Assembly: GCF_027922365.1 (NCBI RefSeq) | Contig: NZ_BSFN01000003.1 | Location: 337,478 to 401,477 of the forward strand | Length of the DNA stretch: 64,000 bases | Reading direction: 5' to 3' | Source of the DNA: Pseudomonas turukhanskensis | Lineage (GTDB): Bacteria > Pseudomonadota > Gammaproteobacteria > Pseudomonadales > Pseudomonadaceae | Shown: piece by piece, positions 51,260 through 61,352 of the stretch | Layout: every line of letters begins with the position of its first letter | How positions within the stretch are numbered: the stretch's first letter is position 1 | Position numbers and translations under genes: made by a program | The notes under the pieces: model-generated | What the model saw: the letters and a program-made list of their open reading frames with translations, nothing else | Told to the model about the DNA's origin: nothing | Databases searched by the model: none

Positions 51260-52452
51260 CCGCTAACGCCCAACCCGCCATCGCGGTGGACACCCGCCCC
51301 GATCTGGACAGCCCGGCGTTTGCCCAGGTGCTGCAACAACTCACCGCGCACTTTGCGGCCAGCGCCGCCCATTACGACCGACACAGCGAGTTCCCGCACG
51401 CCAACCTGGCACGCTTGCAAGCACTGGATCTGCTCGCGCTCACGGTGCCGCGCGAGCTGGGCGGCAGTGGCGCCAGCCTGGCGCAAGCGCGGCGGGTAAT
51501 CAGTGCGGTGGCCAAGGGCGAGCCGTCCACTGCCTTGGTGTTGGTCATGCAATACCTGCAGCACACGCGCCTGCAAAAGAACCTGGCCTGGCCGGAGTAC
51601 CTGCGCTTGCGCGTGGCGCGCGAGGCCGTGGAGCAGGGCGCGCTGATTAACGCGCTGCGCGTGGAGCCTGAACTGGGCACACCGGCCCGTGGCGGTTTAC
51701 CCGCTACCCTGGCCACCCGTGTTCCGGAGGGCTGGCGCCTGAATGGGCGAAAAATTTACTCCACCGGCATTCCGGGGCTGACCTGGCTGGCCGTGTGGGC
51801 ACGCAGTGATGACAACGTGCCCCGCGTCGGCACCTGGCTGGTGCACCGCGACACGCCGGGCATTCGTATTGAAGAAACCTGGGACCACCTGGGCATGCGC
51901 GCCACCGGCAGCCACGACGTGGTGTTCGATAATGTGCTGGTGCCGTTTGACCATGCCGTCGATGTGCAGCCGGCCGACGTGCCGCGTACCTCTGAACTCG
52001 ACCCCTCCGGCGTACTGTGGCTGGCGGTGCTGCTGTCGAGCATTTACGACGGCGTCGCGCAGGCCGCGCGTGACTGGCTCGTGGGGTGGCTGAAGGGGCG
52101 CACGCCGGCCAACCTCGGCGCGCCGCTGGCCAGCCTGCCGCGTTTTCAGGAACTGGTCGGCCGTATCGACGCCCTGTTGTTATCCAACCGCGTGCTGCTC
52201 GATGCTGCGGCAGAAGGGCGGGTGCCGGCGAGCGAGGCTACGCAGGTCAAGTACCTGGTCACCCATCAGGCCATCAAGGCGGTGGAGCTGGGTATCGAGG
52301 CCATTGGCAATCCTGCCCTGGCACGTGGCAATCCGCTGGAACGGCATTATCGCGACGTGCTGTGCAGCCGCATCCACACGCCCCAGGACGATGCCATTCT
52401 CGGTGCCGCCGGCCGCGCCGCGTTTGCTGCCGCACCGGGCGCACTGGTATGA
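51256..52452 (+). CDS. Acyl-CoA dehydrogenase-like flavoenzyme
   Basis: A 398-residue flavoprotein of the acyl-CoA dehydrogenase superfamily: LDLLALTVPRELGGSGASLA, GWRLNGRKIYSTGIPGLTWL, WDHLGMRATGSHDVVFDNVL. These motifs fit the DszC/SfnB-type flavin monooxygenases that desulfurise sulfones and related compounds, as well as true dehydrogenases. No catalytic Glu for acyl-CoA oxidation is evident at the usual site. Coupled to the ATPase and the next gene by four-base overlaps, so it belongs to the same operon. Confidence 0.82.
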   Translation: MTANAQPAIAVDTRPDLDSPAFAQVLQQLTAHFAASAAHYDRHSEFPHANLARLQALDLLALTVPRELGGSGASLAQARRVISAVAKGEPSTALVLVMQYLQHTRLQKNLAWPEYLRLRVAREAVEQGALINALRVEPELGTPARGGLPATLATRVPEGWRLNGRKIYSTGIPGLTWLAVWARSDDNVPRVGTWLVHRDTPGIRIEETWDHLGMRATGSHDVVFDNVLVPFDHAVDVQPADVPRTSELDPSGVLWLAVLLSSIYDGVAQAARDWLVGWLKGRTPANLGAPLASLPRFQELVGRIDALLLSNRVLLDAAAEGRVPASEATQVKYLVTHQAIKAVELGIEAIGNPALARGNPLERHYRDVLCSRIHTPQDDAILGAAGRAAFAAAPGALV

Positions 52453-53408
52453 GCGCGTTACGCATCGCCAGTCAGCTGGACGTGGCGTTCAACGCCCGTT
52501 TACGCCAAATGCTGCCCGGCGTGGACGTGCTGGACTGGCCGCGCGGCGTATTCGCCGGCCTGCCCGCCACCGTGCAGGTCATGCTCGCCGCGCCCCATCC
52601 GAAACTGAAAAGTGCCGAAGAGCCGGCCGGGTGGCCCTATGGTTTGCAGTGGATTCAGTTGGTCACCTCCGGCGTCGATTTTTTTCCGCCCTGGTTGCTG
52701 GAGCGGGTGCCGGTCGCCAGCGCGCGCGGCACCACGGCCGAGGCCATCGCCGAGTTCGCCGTGGCAGCTGTTTTCGCCGCCGCCAAGCAACTGCCGGCAC
52801 TGTGGGTCAACAACGCCGGGCACTGGCAGCAACGTTCGCTTGCCTCGGTAAGCGGCAGCACGCTGGGGTTGTTCGGCTTTGGCCGCATCGCCCAAAGCAC
52901 CGCGCGTAAGGCACAGGCCCTCGGTATGAAGGTGGTGGCGCTGCGGGCTTCCGAGCAGCCATTCGAGTTGCCGGGCATTGAAGCGGCGCGCGATCTCCAC
53001 GACCTGTTTGCCCGTGCCGATCACCTGCTGCTCGCCGCGCCCGCCACCGCGCGCACGTACCGTGTCATCGACCGTGCGGTGCTGGCCTCAGCCAAGCCTG
53101 GCTTGCATCTGATCAACGTGGCGCGCGGCAGCCTGATCGATCAGGACGCGCTGCGCGACGCCCTGGATGCCGGCCAAATCGGCCTCGCCAGTCTGGATGT
53201 CAGCGACCCCGAACCCTTGCCCGAAGGCCATTGGCTGTACCGCCATCCACGGGTGCATCTGTCGCCGCATACCTCGGCCAACTCGCCGCAGGTTTACCTC
53301 AATATCGCCGAGCTGCTGGCGCGCAATATTCAGCATTGGCGCGTCGGGCAAGCGTTGGAAAACGCCGTGTTTACCGCGCGCCAATCTATTCAAGGAGTAC
53401 CGGCATGA
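52449..53408 (+). CDS. D-2-hydroxyacid dehydrogenase (NAD type)
   Basis: A 319-residue dehydrogenase of the D-isomer-specific 2-hydroxyacid family. NAD motif GLFGFGRIAQ, the HLINVARGSLIDQDALRDAL block with the catalytic Arg, and HLSPHTSANSP with the catalytic His. It reduces a 2-oxoacid or oxidises a D-hydroxyacid. It starts within the ATGA overlap after the flavoenzyme. Confidence 0.88.
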   Translation: MSALRIASQLDVAFNARLRQMLPGVDVLDWPRGVFAGLPATVQVMLAAPHPKLKSAEEPAGWPYGLQWIQLVTSGVDFFPPWLLERVPVASARGTTAEAIAEFAVAAVFAAAKQLPALWVNNAGHWQQRSLASVSGSTLGLFGFGRIAQSTARKAQALGMKVVALRASEQPFELPGIEAARDLHDLFARADHLLLAAPATARTYRVIDRAVLASAKPGLHLINVARGSLIDQDALRDALDAGQIGLASLDVSDPEPLPEGHWLYRHPRVHLSPHTSANSPQVYLNIAELLARNIQHWRVGQALENAVFTARQSIQGVPA

Positions 53409-54229
53409 GTGCCCAACCGCCTGGCCTGCCAAGGCCGTCAGCCTATGGCCTAAAACGCGACGGCCACACGGTTTACCGCTGGCAACATCCGCCGCAACAA
53501 ACCAGCTACGCGGCCGAACGGCTGGTGCGGCGGCAGCGGCTGGCCGCCGGGTTTCGCCTGTTTGCCCGCTTCGGTTTTGACATGGGCGGTGCCGGCCATA
53601 TCACCGTGCGCGACCCTGAGTTTCCCGAGCATTTCTGGGTGAATCCGGTGGGGGTTTATTTCGGTCATATCCGCGTGAGCGATCTGCTGCTGGTCAATCC
53701 CGACGGTGAAATTGTCGAAGGCGAGGGCTCGCTGAACCTGGCGGCATTTGCCATCCATGCGGCCCTGCACAAGGCGCGGCCGGATGTGGTCGCCGCTGCC
53801 CACGCCCATTCGCTGTATGGCAAAGCCTGGTCCAGCCTCGGGCGCCTGCTCGACCCGCTGACGCAGGACGCCTGCGCCTTTTATGAAAAGCACGCGCTGT
53901 TCGATAACTTCAGCGGTGTGGTGCTGGAAGAAAGCGAAGGCGCGCGCATTGCCGCCACGCTGGGCGCGGATAACGTCGCGCTTATTCTGCAAAACCACGG
54001 GTTGCTCACCGTCGGTGAAACCGTGGAGGCGGCGGTGTGGCGTTTTATTGCCCTGGACAACGCCGCCCACAGCCAACTGCTGGCCGAAGCGGCCGGCACG
54101 CCCAAACCGATTCCGGCCGACGTGGCGCGCCATACCGCCGGCCAGGTAGGCACTGAATTTGGCAGCTGGTTTGCCCTGCAATCGCACTGGGACCGGCTGG
54201 TGCGCGAAGAACCCGATTTTCTCGAGTGA
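53405..54229 (+). CDS. Class II aldolase/adducin family protein
   Basis: A 274-residue protein with the class II aldolase zinc site: VVAAAHAHSLYGKAW (His-x-His) and the third His in LILQNHGLLTVGETVEAA. Members are aldolases, epimerases or decarboxylases acting on sugar- or hydroxyacid-like compounds. It overlaps the preceding gene as ATGA. The substrate is unknown. Confidence 0.85.
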   Translation: MSAQPPGLPRPSAYGLKRDGHTVYRWQHPPQQTSYAAERLVRRQRLAAGFRLFARFGFDMGGAGHITVRDPEFPEHFWVNPVGVYFGHIRVSDLLLVNPDGEIVEGEGSLNLAAFAIHAALHKARPDVVAAAHAHSLYGKAWSSLGRLLDPLTQDACAFYEKHALFDNFSGVVLEESEGARIAATLGADNVALILQNHGLLTVGETVEAAVWRFIALDNAAHSQLLAEAAGTPKPIPADVARHTAGQVGTEFGSWFALQSHWDRLVREEPDFLE

Positions 54230-54241
54230 AGGAACACCGTT

Positions 54242-55204
54242 ATGAACCGTCGCGACTTTATCCAGCGCTCGGCCATTGCCGGGCTGGCCGCTGCCTTGCC
54301 CTGGCGCCTGGCCCACAGCGCCGCCCCTTGGCAGGGCGCGAGTTTGCACGTGGCGACCTACAAGGGCGCGGCGCCGACCTTCTTCAAGGAGGCTGGCATT
54401 GAACCGGCACCCTATCCGGTGAAATACGCCGAATTCACCGGCGGCAACCTGGCCTTCGAGGCGTTGGTCAGCGGGACGCTCGACATTGCGCCGATGAGCG
54501 AAATTCCGCCGATCTTCGGCATCAAAAACGCAGCGCCGGTGAAGCTGATTGCCGTGTTGACCGGAGACGTCAACAACCAGGCGATCATCGTGCCCAAGGG
54601 GTCTGCTATCGAGAACCTGAGCGACCTGCGCGGCAAACGCATCGGCTACGTTCGCTCCACCACCTCGCATTTCCTGCTGCTTAAAGCCCTGAAAGAACAG
54701 GGCCTGAGCTTCGCCGATATCACGCCCATGGCGCTCACGCCGCAAGATGGTTTTGCCGCGTTTCAAAACGGCAACCTCGATGCTTGGGTGACCTATGGCT
54801 ATTTCATCCAGCTGGCTGAACTGCGCAGTGGCGCGCGGGTGTTGCGCACGGGGCAGGGTTATTTATCGGGCAACTACGTGATTGCCGCGAATGCGCAGGC
54901 CATTGGCGACCCGAAAAAACACGCCGCCATCACCGATTACATCCTGCGCGAGTACCACACCTGGCAATGGATTCAACACAACCCCGAGGCGTGGGCCGCC
55001 AAGAGCGAGCAGATTCTCGGCATTCCCAAAGAAGTGTTTATCGCCCAGTTCAAAGCCCAGAGCGGGCCACGCATTCTGCAGCCGGTGGACGATGCGGCGG
55101 TGCGCTCGCAGCAGGAAGTGGCCGACCTGTTTCACCAGGCCGGTGTGCTGCCCAACGCGCTCGATGTGTCGCCACTGTGGGATCGCAGTTTTCGCTGGGG
55201 TTAA
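54242..55204 (+). CDS. ABC substrate-binding protein, Tat-type signal
   Basis: A 320-residue SsuA/TauA-type binding protein. The N terminus NRRDFIQRSAIAGLAAALPW is a twin-arginine-like signal, so it may be exported folded. ATYKGAAPTFFKEAG, GGNLAFEALVSGTLDIAPMS, GKRIGYVRSTTSHFLLLKAL are typical. It should deliver a sulfonate-like ligand to the permease at 49704. Confidence 0.86.
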   Translation: MNRRDFIQRSAIAGLAAALPWRLAHSAAPWQGASLHVATYKGAAPTFFKEAGIEPAPYPVKYAEFTGGNLAFEALVSGTLDIAPMSEIPPIFGIKNAAPVKLIAVLTGDVNNQAIIVPKGSAIENLSDLRGKRIGYVRSTTSHFLLLKALKEQGLSFADITPMALTPQDGFAAFQNGNLDAWVTYGYFIQLAELRSGARVLRTGQGYLSGNYVIAANAQAIGDPKKHAAITDYILREYHTWQWIQHNPEAWAAKSEQILGIPKEVFIAQFKAQSGPRILQPVDDAAVRSQQEVADLFHQAGVLPNALDVSPLWDRSFRWG

Positions 55205-55207
55205 GCC

Positions 55208-56428
55208 ATGCAACGCCTTCGCCATGGCCTGACGCTGACTCTGCTGCTGGCCGCCAGCGCGCAGGCCGATGACCGCTCCACAGCGCCGCGCCCGATCCTG
55301 CTCGACAGCCACCTCGACACGCCCATGCACCTGGCCCGTCCGGGCTGGGATATCACCGCGCGCCACCGCTATGCCGACGACCTGTCGCAGGTCGACTTGC
55401 CGCGTATGCGCGAGGGCGGCCTGGATGGAGGTTTTTGGGCGATCTTCACCCCGCAGGGGCCACGCACCGATGAAGGTCGCACGCTTGCCAGTGAGCATGG
55501 GCTGGCCGTGCTTACGCGCATTCGCGACATGGTCGCCAGCCACCCGAACGACTTCGAGCTGGCCCTCTGCGCCAACGATGCCCGGCGGATTGCGGCGGCG
55601 GGCAAGCGGGTGGTGCTTATCTCCATGGAAAACGCCGAGCCGTTGGCGGCAGATCCGGGTCGCTTGCTCACGTATCAGCGGTTGGGGCTGCGCATGCTGG
55701 GTTTGGTGCACGCGGCAAACAACAGCTTCGCCGATTCGGCCACCGCGCTGCCGGAGTGGCATGGGCTGAGCGCTGCGGGCCGGGCGCTGGTGGGGGAGGC
55801 CAATCGGCTGGGCATTGTGCTGGATGTGTCCCATGCCTCGGATGCCACGTTCGACCAGGTGCTGGCGTTGTCGCGGGCGCCCGTTATTGCCTCGCACTCG
55901 GGCAGCCGGGTGGTCGCGGCCAGCCCGCGCAACCTGGATGACGCGCGCCTGCGAAGGTTGGCGGCCCAGGGCGGGCTGGTGGCGATCAACAGTTTTGCCA
56001 GTGACTTGATCACCCGGCGGCCGAACCCGATGCGGGACAAGGCGCTGGGGCCGTTGTATCGGCAATTCAGAAATGCTGCCGCGCTAAGCCCGGCGCAGGT
56101 GGCGGAACTGGCCGGGCGTATTCGTGCCGCGCAGGCGCTGTATCCGCAGCAGCCGGTGACCTTCGAAGACTTTATCAACCACGTCTTGCATGTGCTGGCG
56201 GTGGTTGGTCCGCAGCACGTGGGGATTGGCGCGGACTGGGATGGCGGTGGCGGTGTCGAGGGCATGGACGATGTCTCCCAGCTGCCGCGCATCCGTCAGC
56301 GGCTGTTGGCAGCCGGGTACAGCGAAACGGACGTGGCAGATATCTATGGCGGCAATCTGTTGAGGCTGGTTGAGGCGGTGCAGCGTTCGGCGGCCGCTCA
56401 AGACCGGCCGTCAGGCTGCGCACACTGA
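55208..56428 (+). CDS. M19 family membrane dipeptidase
   Basis: A 406-residue zinc peptidase of the renal dipeptidase family with a signal peptide (LTLTLLLAASAQA). The metal ligands are visible: His-x-Asp in LLDSHLDTPMHLA, Glu in LISMENAEPLA, and His in DVSHASD and ASHSGSR. It removes residues from dipeptides, including D-amino-acid and cysteinyl-type dipeptides in the periplasm. The position next to binding protein and oxidase suggests it processes the transported compound. Three bases after the binding-protein stop. Confidence 0.87.
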   Translation: MQRLRHGLTLTLLLAASAQADDRSTAPRPILLDSHLDTPMHLARPGWDITARHRYADDLSQVDLPRMREGGLDGGFWAIFTPQGPRTDEGRTLASEHGLAVLTRIRDMVASHPNDFELALCANDARRIAAAGKRVVLISMENAEPLAADPGRLLTYQRLGLRMLGLVHAANNSFADSATALPEWHGLSAAGRALVGEANRLGIVLDVSHASDATFDQVLALSRAPVIASHSGSRVVAASPRNLDDARLRRLAAQGGLVAINSFASDLITRRPNPMRDKALGPLYRQFRNAAALSPAQVAELAGRIRAAQALYPQQPVTFEDFINHVLHVLAVVGPQHVGIGADWDGGGGVEGMDDVSQLPRIRQRLLAAGYSETDVADIYGGNLLRLVEAVQRSAAAQDRPSGCAH

Positions 56429-56664
56429 CGCCGATTGTGAGCTGTTGCCTCGATTGTTGTTATGCATTTCTTGCAGATTGCAGTCACTTTAAAATTAAAC
56501 AATTTAATATTTGCATATGACTAAAATGTATTTCTCTCAGTTTATTTCCGTCAGTAGGATGGCTCCCATAGACGAATTAAGCAGCCTAAGCGTAGCTGTC
56601 TATAACAATGCGCAATATAGGCTGCGGGGCCAGATCGGCCCGTCCAGACGATGGGGAAACAGGG
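56429..56664 (+). promoter_or_regulatory. AT-rich gap before the flavin oxidase gene
   Basis: 236 bases, clearly AT-richer than the flanking genes, with CTTTAAAATTAAACAATT and further AT tracts. It probably holds a promoter for the second half of the cluster (oxidase, RidA, receptor, binding protein). Elements were not resolved. Confidence 0.45.
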
Positions 56665-58254
56665 ATGCCATTGACCAGAAGAGCGCTGATTGCACGCGTT
56701 GCCGCCATTGGGGGTTACCGCGCGGCGTATGGCGCGATGGGGGCGTTGGGGCTGCTGTCGCCAGCCTGGGCGCAGCCTTCCAACGGCCAGGAAAGCTACG
56801 CGAGCTTGCCAACCGCTCACGTCGGTAATGGCGCCAGCGTGGTGGTAATCGGTGCGGGAATCGGCGGCTTGGTCAGCGCGTATGAGCTGCGCAAGGCGGG
56901 CTTCAAGGTCACGGTGCTGGAAGCCCGCGACCGTGTCGGTGGGCGCAACTGGACGCTGCGCAAAGGCGACCGCGTGGAGTACACCGACGGCACCGTGCAA
57001 GTCGCCAATTTTGCCGAAGGCTTTTATTTCAACGCCGGCCCCGCCCGGTTGCCGAGTCACCACCAGTTGATGCTGGGCTACTGCCGGGAACTGGGGGTGG
57101 AGCTGGAGGTGCTGGTGAACACCAGCCGCAATGCGCTGGTGCGGCCCAATCTCGCCGAGCCGCCGATGCAAATTCGTCAGGCGGTAAACGACAGCCGCGG
57201 GCATATCGCCGAATTGCTTGCCAAGGCGGTCAATCGCCAAGCCTTGAACGCCGAGCTGACTGCAGACGATCAACGTGCGTTGCTGGGGTTTTTGCGCACC
57301 TTTGGCGACTTGTCGGAAAAGCTCGAATACCTTGGTTCGGCGCGCTCGGGCTACAAAGTCTGGCCCGGTGCCGGTGAGCAGCTGGCGCAGAAGAATGAGC
57401 CGTTGCCGCTGCGCACGCTGCTCAATCCGGCGCTGGCCAATGCGTTGATGATCGACGAATACCCGGAGTTTTCGCCGACCATGTTTCAGCCGGTCGGCGG
57501 CATGGACCGCATTCCCAAAGCCTTTGAAAAACACTTGGGTGGCGCGTTGCGCTTAGGCAGCGAAGTGCGTGCCATTCATAACCAGGACAACGGCGTGCAG
57601 GTCGCTTATGTGGAACGCAAAAGCCGGCGTGAACACACCCTTACGGCTGACTACGCAGTGGTGGCCTTGCCGCTGCCGTTACTGGCCAAGCTGGACACCA
57701 ATTTCACCGCGCCGGTGCAGCAGGCGATAGATGCCGTGCAGTTCGGCTATGCCAACAAAGTGGCCTGGCAGTCACGACGGTTCTGGGAGCGGGATTACCA
57801 GATTTATGGTGGCCTGTCGTTTGTGAATCAGGAGGCTTCCGGTCTCTGGTATCCCAGCGGTGGGTTCAATCAGGAGCAGGGCATTCTGATTGCCGCCTAC
57901 AACAACGGCGAAACCGCGCGGGTGTTTGGCGAGAAAAACATTGCCGAACAGATCGCCGCCTCCAAACAAGCGGTGGAGCTGCTCCACCCGGGGCATTCGG
58001 CGGAGCTGCGCAATCCGCTGGCAGTGGCTTGGAGCCGAATCCCATACAACCTTGGGCCATGGATCAATCATGAGGTCGCCGAGCCGGCCTACAGCCTGCT
58101 CAACCAGGCCCAGGGACGCATTCACCTGACCAGCGATGGCCTGGCCCATAGCGGTGTCGGCATCTGGCAGGAAGCGGCGGCCGGTGCAGCACGCCGTGTG
58201 GTGCGAAACCTGTTCGAGCGTGTGCAAAACACGCCTTATCGGCAAACGGCCTGA
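56665..58254 (+). CDS. Flavin amine/amino-acid oxidase
   Basis: A 529-residue FAD enzyme with a Tat-like N terminus (PLTRRALIARVAAIGG) and the Rossmann motif VVVIGAGIGGLVSAYELRKA, then EARDRVGGRNWT. The C-terminal HLTSDGLAHSGVGIWQEAAA is the FAD end typical of L-amino-acid oxidases and related monoamine oxidases. It oxidises an amino acid or amine to imine and then oxoacid, releasing ammonia and peroxide. The next gene, an exported RidA, could remove the imine. The ATG at 56665 follows AGGG. Confidence 0.85.
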   Translation: MPLTRRALIARVAAIGGYRAAYGAMGALGLLSPAWAQPSNGQESYASLPTAHVGNGASVVVIGAGIGGLVSAYELRKAGFKVTVLEARDRVGGRNWTLRKGDRVEYTDGTVQVANFAEGFYFNAGPARLPSHHQLMLGYCRELGVELEVLVNTSRNALVRPNLAEPPMQIRQAVNDSRGHIAELLAKAVNRQALNAELTADDQRALLGFLRTFGDLSEKLEYLGSARSGYKVWPGAGEQLAQKNEPLPLRTLLNPALANALMIDEYPEFSPTMFQPVGGMDRIPKAFEKHLGGALRLGSEVRAIHNQDNGVQVAYVERKSRREHTLTADYAVVALPLPLLAKLDTNFTAPVQQAIDAVQFGYANKVAWQSRRFWERDYQIYGGLSFVNQEASGLWYPSGGFNQEQGILIAAYNNGETARVFGEKNIAEQIAASKQAVELLHPGHSAELRNPLAVAWSRIPYNLGPWINHEVAEPAYSLLNQAQGRIHLTSDGLAHSGVGIWQEAAAGAARRVVRNLFERVQNTPYRQTA

Positions 58255-58343
58255 ACCCGCCGCGCCTTTCAAAAAACCGAAAACAACGATGTGCCAGGTA
58301 GCGGACCTCCGAGGCTGGCGATAAAGACCTTGGAGTATTTGCC

Positions 58344-58853
58344 ATGCCTATCAATAAAGCCCTGCTGGGGTTGGGGATCCTATGCGCTGCCGGCGCCACT
58401 GCCGGCCACGCCGCCGACATCCAACGCGTGCCTTCCACCTACCCGAACTCGCCGATTCTGCAAGCGGTGACGCTGCCGGGAAACAGCCAAGTGACTTACC
58501 TGTCCGGAATCCTGCCGGACCCGGTGGACGCCAAAGCGCCCAAGGATCAGCTGCGCGCCGCCGGCACTACCGAACAACAGACCCTGGTGGTGTTTCGCAA
58601 GATCGAGGCGGTGCTTGCCGAGCGCGGCCTGACCCTTGGCGATGTGGTGCAGGTGCGGGTGTATCTGGTGGGCGACCCGGCCAAGCGCGGGCGTCTGGAC
58701 TTCGACGGCCTGCAGGCCGGTTTCCGGCAATTTTTCGGCACCGAAAAACAGCCGCTGAAACCGGCGCGTACCACGGTGCAGGTAGCCGGGCTGGTGTTGC
58801 CCGGCGCCTTGATCGAAGTCGAAGTGGTCGCCGCCATCGGCGCAAAAAACTAA
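58344..58853 (+). CDS. Exported RidA-family protein
   Basis: A 169-residue RidA-type protein with a signal peptide (KALLGLGILCAAGATAGHAA). The fold is recognisable (SQVTYLSGILPD, LTLGDVVQVRVYLVGDP, GALIEVEVVAAIG), and the catalytic-type Arg is present in QVRVYL and TARTTVQVAG. Periplasmic RidA proteins often partner flavin oxidases by hydrolysing imines. It lies between the oxidase and the receptor. Confidence 0.85.
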   Translation: MPINKALLGLGILCAAGATAGHAADIQRVPSTYPNSPILQAVTLPGNSQVTYLSGILPDPVDAKAPKDQLRAAGTTEQQTLVVFRKIEAVLAERGLTLGDVVQVRVYLVGDPAKRGRLDFDGLQAGFRQFFGTEKQPLKPARTTVQVAGLVLPGALIEVEVVAAIGAKN

Positions 58854-58886
58854 TTACCCCAGACGCTCATAACAGGAAGTTTTTCA

Positions 58887-61352
58887 ATGCGTACTGCGTT
58901 CAGCAAAACCTTTGCCTTGTCATCCCTTAGCGCTGCCTTGCTGGCAGCGGGAATACCGGTCCACGCCCTGGCCGATGACCCGACACTTGATACCGTGGTG
59001 GTCACCGGTGTACGTGGCAGTGCGCCGCGTACCGTGACCGACAGCCCGGTGCCGATCGATGTGATTACCGCCGAACAGTTGGAGAAAACCGGCCAGAACG
59101 GCCTCAAGGACATCCTTACGCGCCTGCTGCCTTCGTTCAACGCGCCGACCATCAACGGCGGCGGTACCGCCTTTCTGGTGCGCGGTATCAGCATGCGTGG
59201 CCTGGGCGGCGACCAGGTGCTGATTCTGGTCAACGGCAAACGCCGGCACAACACGGCGATGATCAACAACAACGCCCGCGTCGGCACGGCTGCCGTGCCG
59301 GTGGACCTGGACCTGATTCCCACCGCCGCGATCGAACGCATCGAAGTGCTGCGCGATGGCGCGGCCGCTCAATACGGTTCGGATGCGATTGCCGGGGTGA
59401 TCAATATCATCCTCAAGAAGGACAACGCCGGCATCACCTCCGACAGCTCCCTCGGCCAGTACTACAGCGGCGATGGCACCACCGGGCACGAAGCGGCCAA
59501 CCTCGGCACCACCCTCGGCGATGGCGGCTTTTTCAACCTGTCGTTCGATGCCAAATCCCAGGAACCCTATGACCGCGCAGGCTCGGTGGAAGGCAACTTC
59601 GGCCCGTTGTGGGATGGCTCTCCCGACCCGCGCAACAGCCAGACCCATGGTTGGGGGGAGGAATACGGCCTGGGCCGCGACCGCACTGCCAGCACCGCGT
59701 ACAACCTTGAGCTGCCGCTTGAGAACGACGTGACCCTGTACTCGTTCTCGACCCTCAGTTACCGCGACGGCAAGAAGGTGCTCGGTCACCGCGCGCCTAC
59801 CGATATCACCGCCATGGTCGGCAACACCGATGGCCAGCCCTATCCCAAAGGCGGCCAGGCCACGCGCGAAGTGAAGGAAACCGACTACCAGTTCGCCGTT
59901 GGCGGCAAAGGCCTGGCGGCCGGTTGGAACTGGGACCTGTCCACCACCTATGGCCGCGACAAGGCCAAGCTGTATACCGACAACAACCTGAACATTTCCA
60001 ACGGCCCGGACTTCAGCCAGCAGCGCTTCCACCTGGCCGATGAAACCTTTGACCAGTGGACCAATAACCTCGACTTCACCCGCGCGCTGGATATCGGTTG
60101 GAGCAGCCCGCTGGAGACCTCGTTCGGCATCGAATACCGCTGGGAAAAATTCGAGCTGGGGGAGGGCGAACCGAACTCCTATAACTACGGCGATTACGTG
60201 ATTCCCAGCGGGCAATACGCCGGGCGGCGACCCGACCCGGGCTTGTTTTCGGTCAACGGCACCAGCCCGGAAGACGCCAACGCGAAAATCCGCCACAGCG
60301 GTGCGGCGTATGTCGACTTCGGTCTTAACATCACCTCCCAGTGGTACGCCGCCTTTGCCTTGCGCCAGGAGCAGTACAACCAGGGCATTGGCGAAACCAC
60401 CAGCGGCAAGTTCACCACCCGCTACGAGTTTCTGCCGGGCTACGCCGTGCGGGCCGCAGTGAGCAACGGCTTCCGTGCGCCTTCACTGGCGCAGAATGCC
60501 TTCTCGTCCACCAGCTCGGTCACCCAGTTCCTCGGCGGCGGCGTGACCACCACGGCACGGACCAAACAGATGCGCCCCGACTCGCCGGAAGCCATTGCCC
60601 TGGGCGCCGAAACCCTCAAGCCGGAAAAGTCGCGCAACTACAGCCTGGGCTTTACCGCCGAGCCCATCGAACGCCTGCGTTTTACCGCTGACCTGTACCT
60701 GATCGATATCGACGACCGCATTCTGCAAACCGGGATTCTCTCGGGCACCGCAGTCTCCGACATCCTTGAGGCCAATGGCCTGCCGCGTAACCTGTCGGGC
60801 CAGTATTTTGCCAACGCGGCCGACACCCGTACCAAGGGTATCGACCTGGTGCTCGACTATAGCCAGAACTTCGGTGAATACGGCCAGGCGAAATGGAGCG
60901 TGGCTTACAACCATAACAAGACCACCATTCGTGACCTCGCCGAAACGCCGTCGGAGCTTTCGAGCCTGGGGTCCGGCTATGTGTTGTTCGACCGTCAGCA
61001 GCAGCTAGACCTGACCAAGGCCACGCCCAAGGACAAATGGATTCTGTCCACCAACTACCGCCTCGACGACTGGAACGTCAACCTGGCTGTCACCCGCTAC
61101 GGCGAATACACCGAAGGCAACAACAACGCGGAAAACGACCGCACGTACAGCCCCAAGTGGATCACTGATATCGACGTGGCCTACGACATCAGCGACAACG
61201 TGACGGTGGCAGTCGGTGCCAACAACCTGTTCGACGAGTACCCGGACAGTATTGGTATCGTGCCGTGGGCCGGCACCTACGAGTACGGCATGTTCTCGCC
61301 CTATGGCCTGGGTGGTGGTTACTACTACGGCCGCTTGAGCCTGGCCTTCTGA
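58887..61352 (+). CDS. TonB-dependent outer-membrane receptor
   Basis: An 821-residue receptor. Signal peptide (SLSAALLAAGIPVHALA), then TonB-box-like residues (LDTVVVTG), a plug domain (TDSPVPIDVITAEQLEKTGQ, RVGTAAVPVDLDLIPTAAIE), and a 22-strand-type barrel ending in GRLSLAF with the terminal Phe. It imports a substrate at the outer membrane; the ABC genes before it would take it further. The substrate is not known but the sulfur and amino-acid enzymes limit the choices. The TGA overlaps the next ATG by one base. Confidence 0.92.
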   Translation: MRTAFSKTFALSSLSAALLAAGIPVHALADDPTLDTVVVTGVRGSAPRTVTDSPVPIDVITAEQLEKTGQNGLKDILTRLLPSFNAPTINGGGTAFLVRGISMRGLGGDQVLILVNGKRRHNTAMINNNARVGTAAVPVDLDLIPTAAIERIEVLRDGAAAQYGSDAIAGVINIILKKDNAGITSDSSLGQYYSGDGTTGHEAANLGTTLGDGGFFNLSFDAKSQEPYDRAGSVEGNFGPLWDGSPDPRNSQTHGWGEEYGLGRDRTASTAYNLELPLENDVTLYSFSTLSYRDGKKVLGHRAPTDITAMVGNTDGQPYPKGGQATREVKETDYQFAVGGKGLAAGWNWDLSTTYGRDKAKLYTDNNLNISNGPDFSQQRFHLADETFDQWTNNLDFTRALDIGWSSPLETSFGIEYRWEKFELGEGEPNSYNYGDYVIPSGQYAGRRPDPGLFSVNGTSPEDANAKIRHSGAAYVDFGLNITSQWYAAFALRQEQYNQGIGETTSGKFTTRYEFLPGYAVRAAVSNGFRAPSLAQNAFSSTSSVTQFLGGGVTTTARTKQMRPDSPEAIALGAETLKPEKSRNYSLGFTAEPIERLRFTADLYLIDIDDRILQTGILSGTAVSDILEANGLPRNLSGQYFANAADTRTKGIDLVLDYSQNFGEYGQAKWSVAYNHNKTTIRDLAETPSELSSLGSGYVLFDRQQQLDLTKATPKDKWILSTNYRLDDWNVNLAVTRYGEYTEGNNNAENDRTYSPKWITDIDVAYDISDNVTVAVGANNLFDEYPDSIGIVPWAGTYEYGMFSPYGLGGGYYYGRLSLAF

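Noticed and set aside
53450..54766. Long minus-strand open frame over the aldolase and binding-protein genes
   Set aside because: Shadow; the plus-strand genes have family motifs and coupled starts.
58920..60296. Long minus-strand open frame inside the TonB receptor
   Set aside because: Shadow of the receptor gene, no motif or start.
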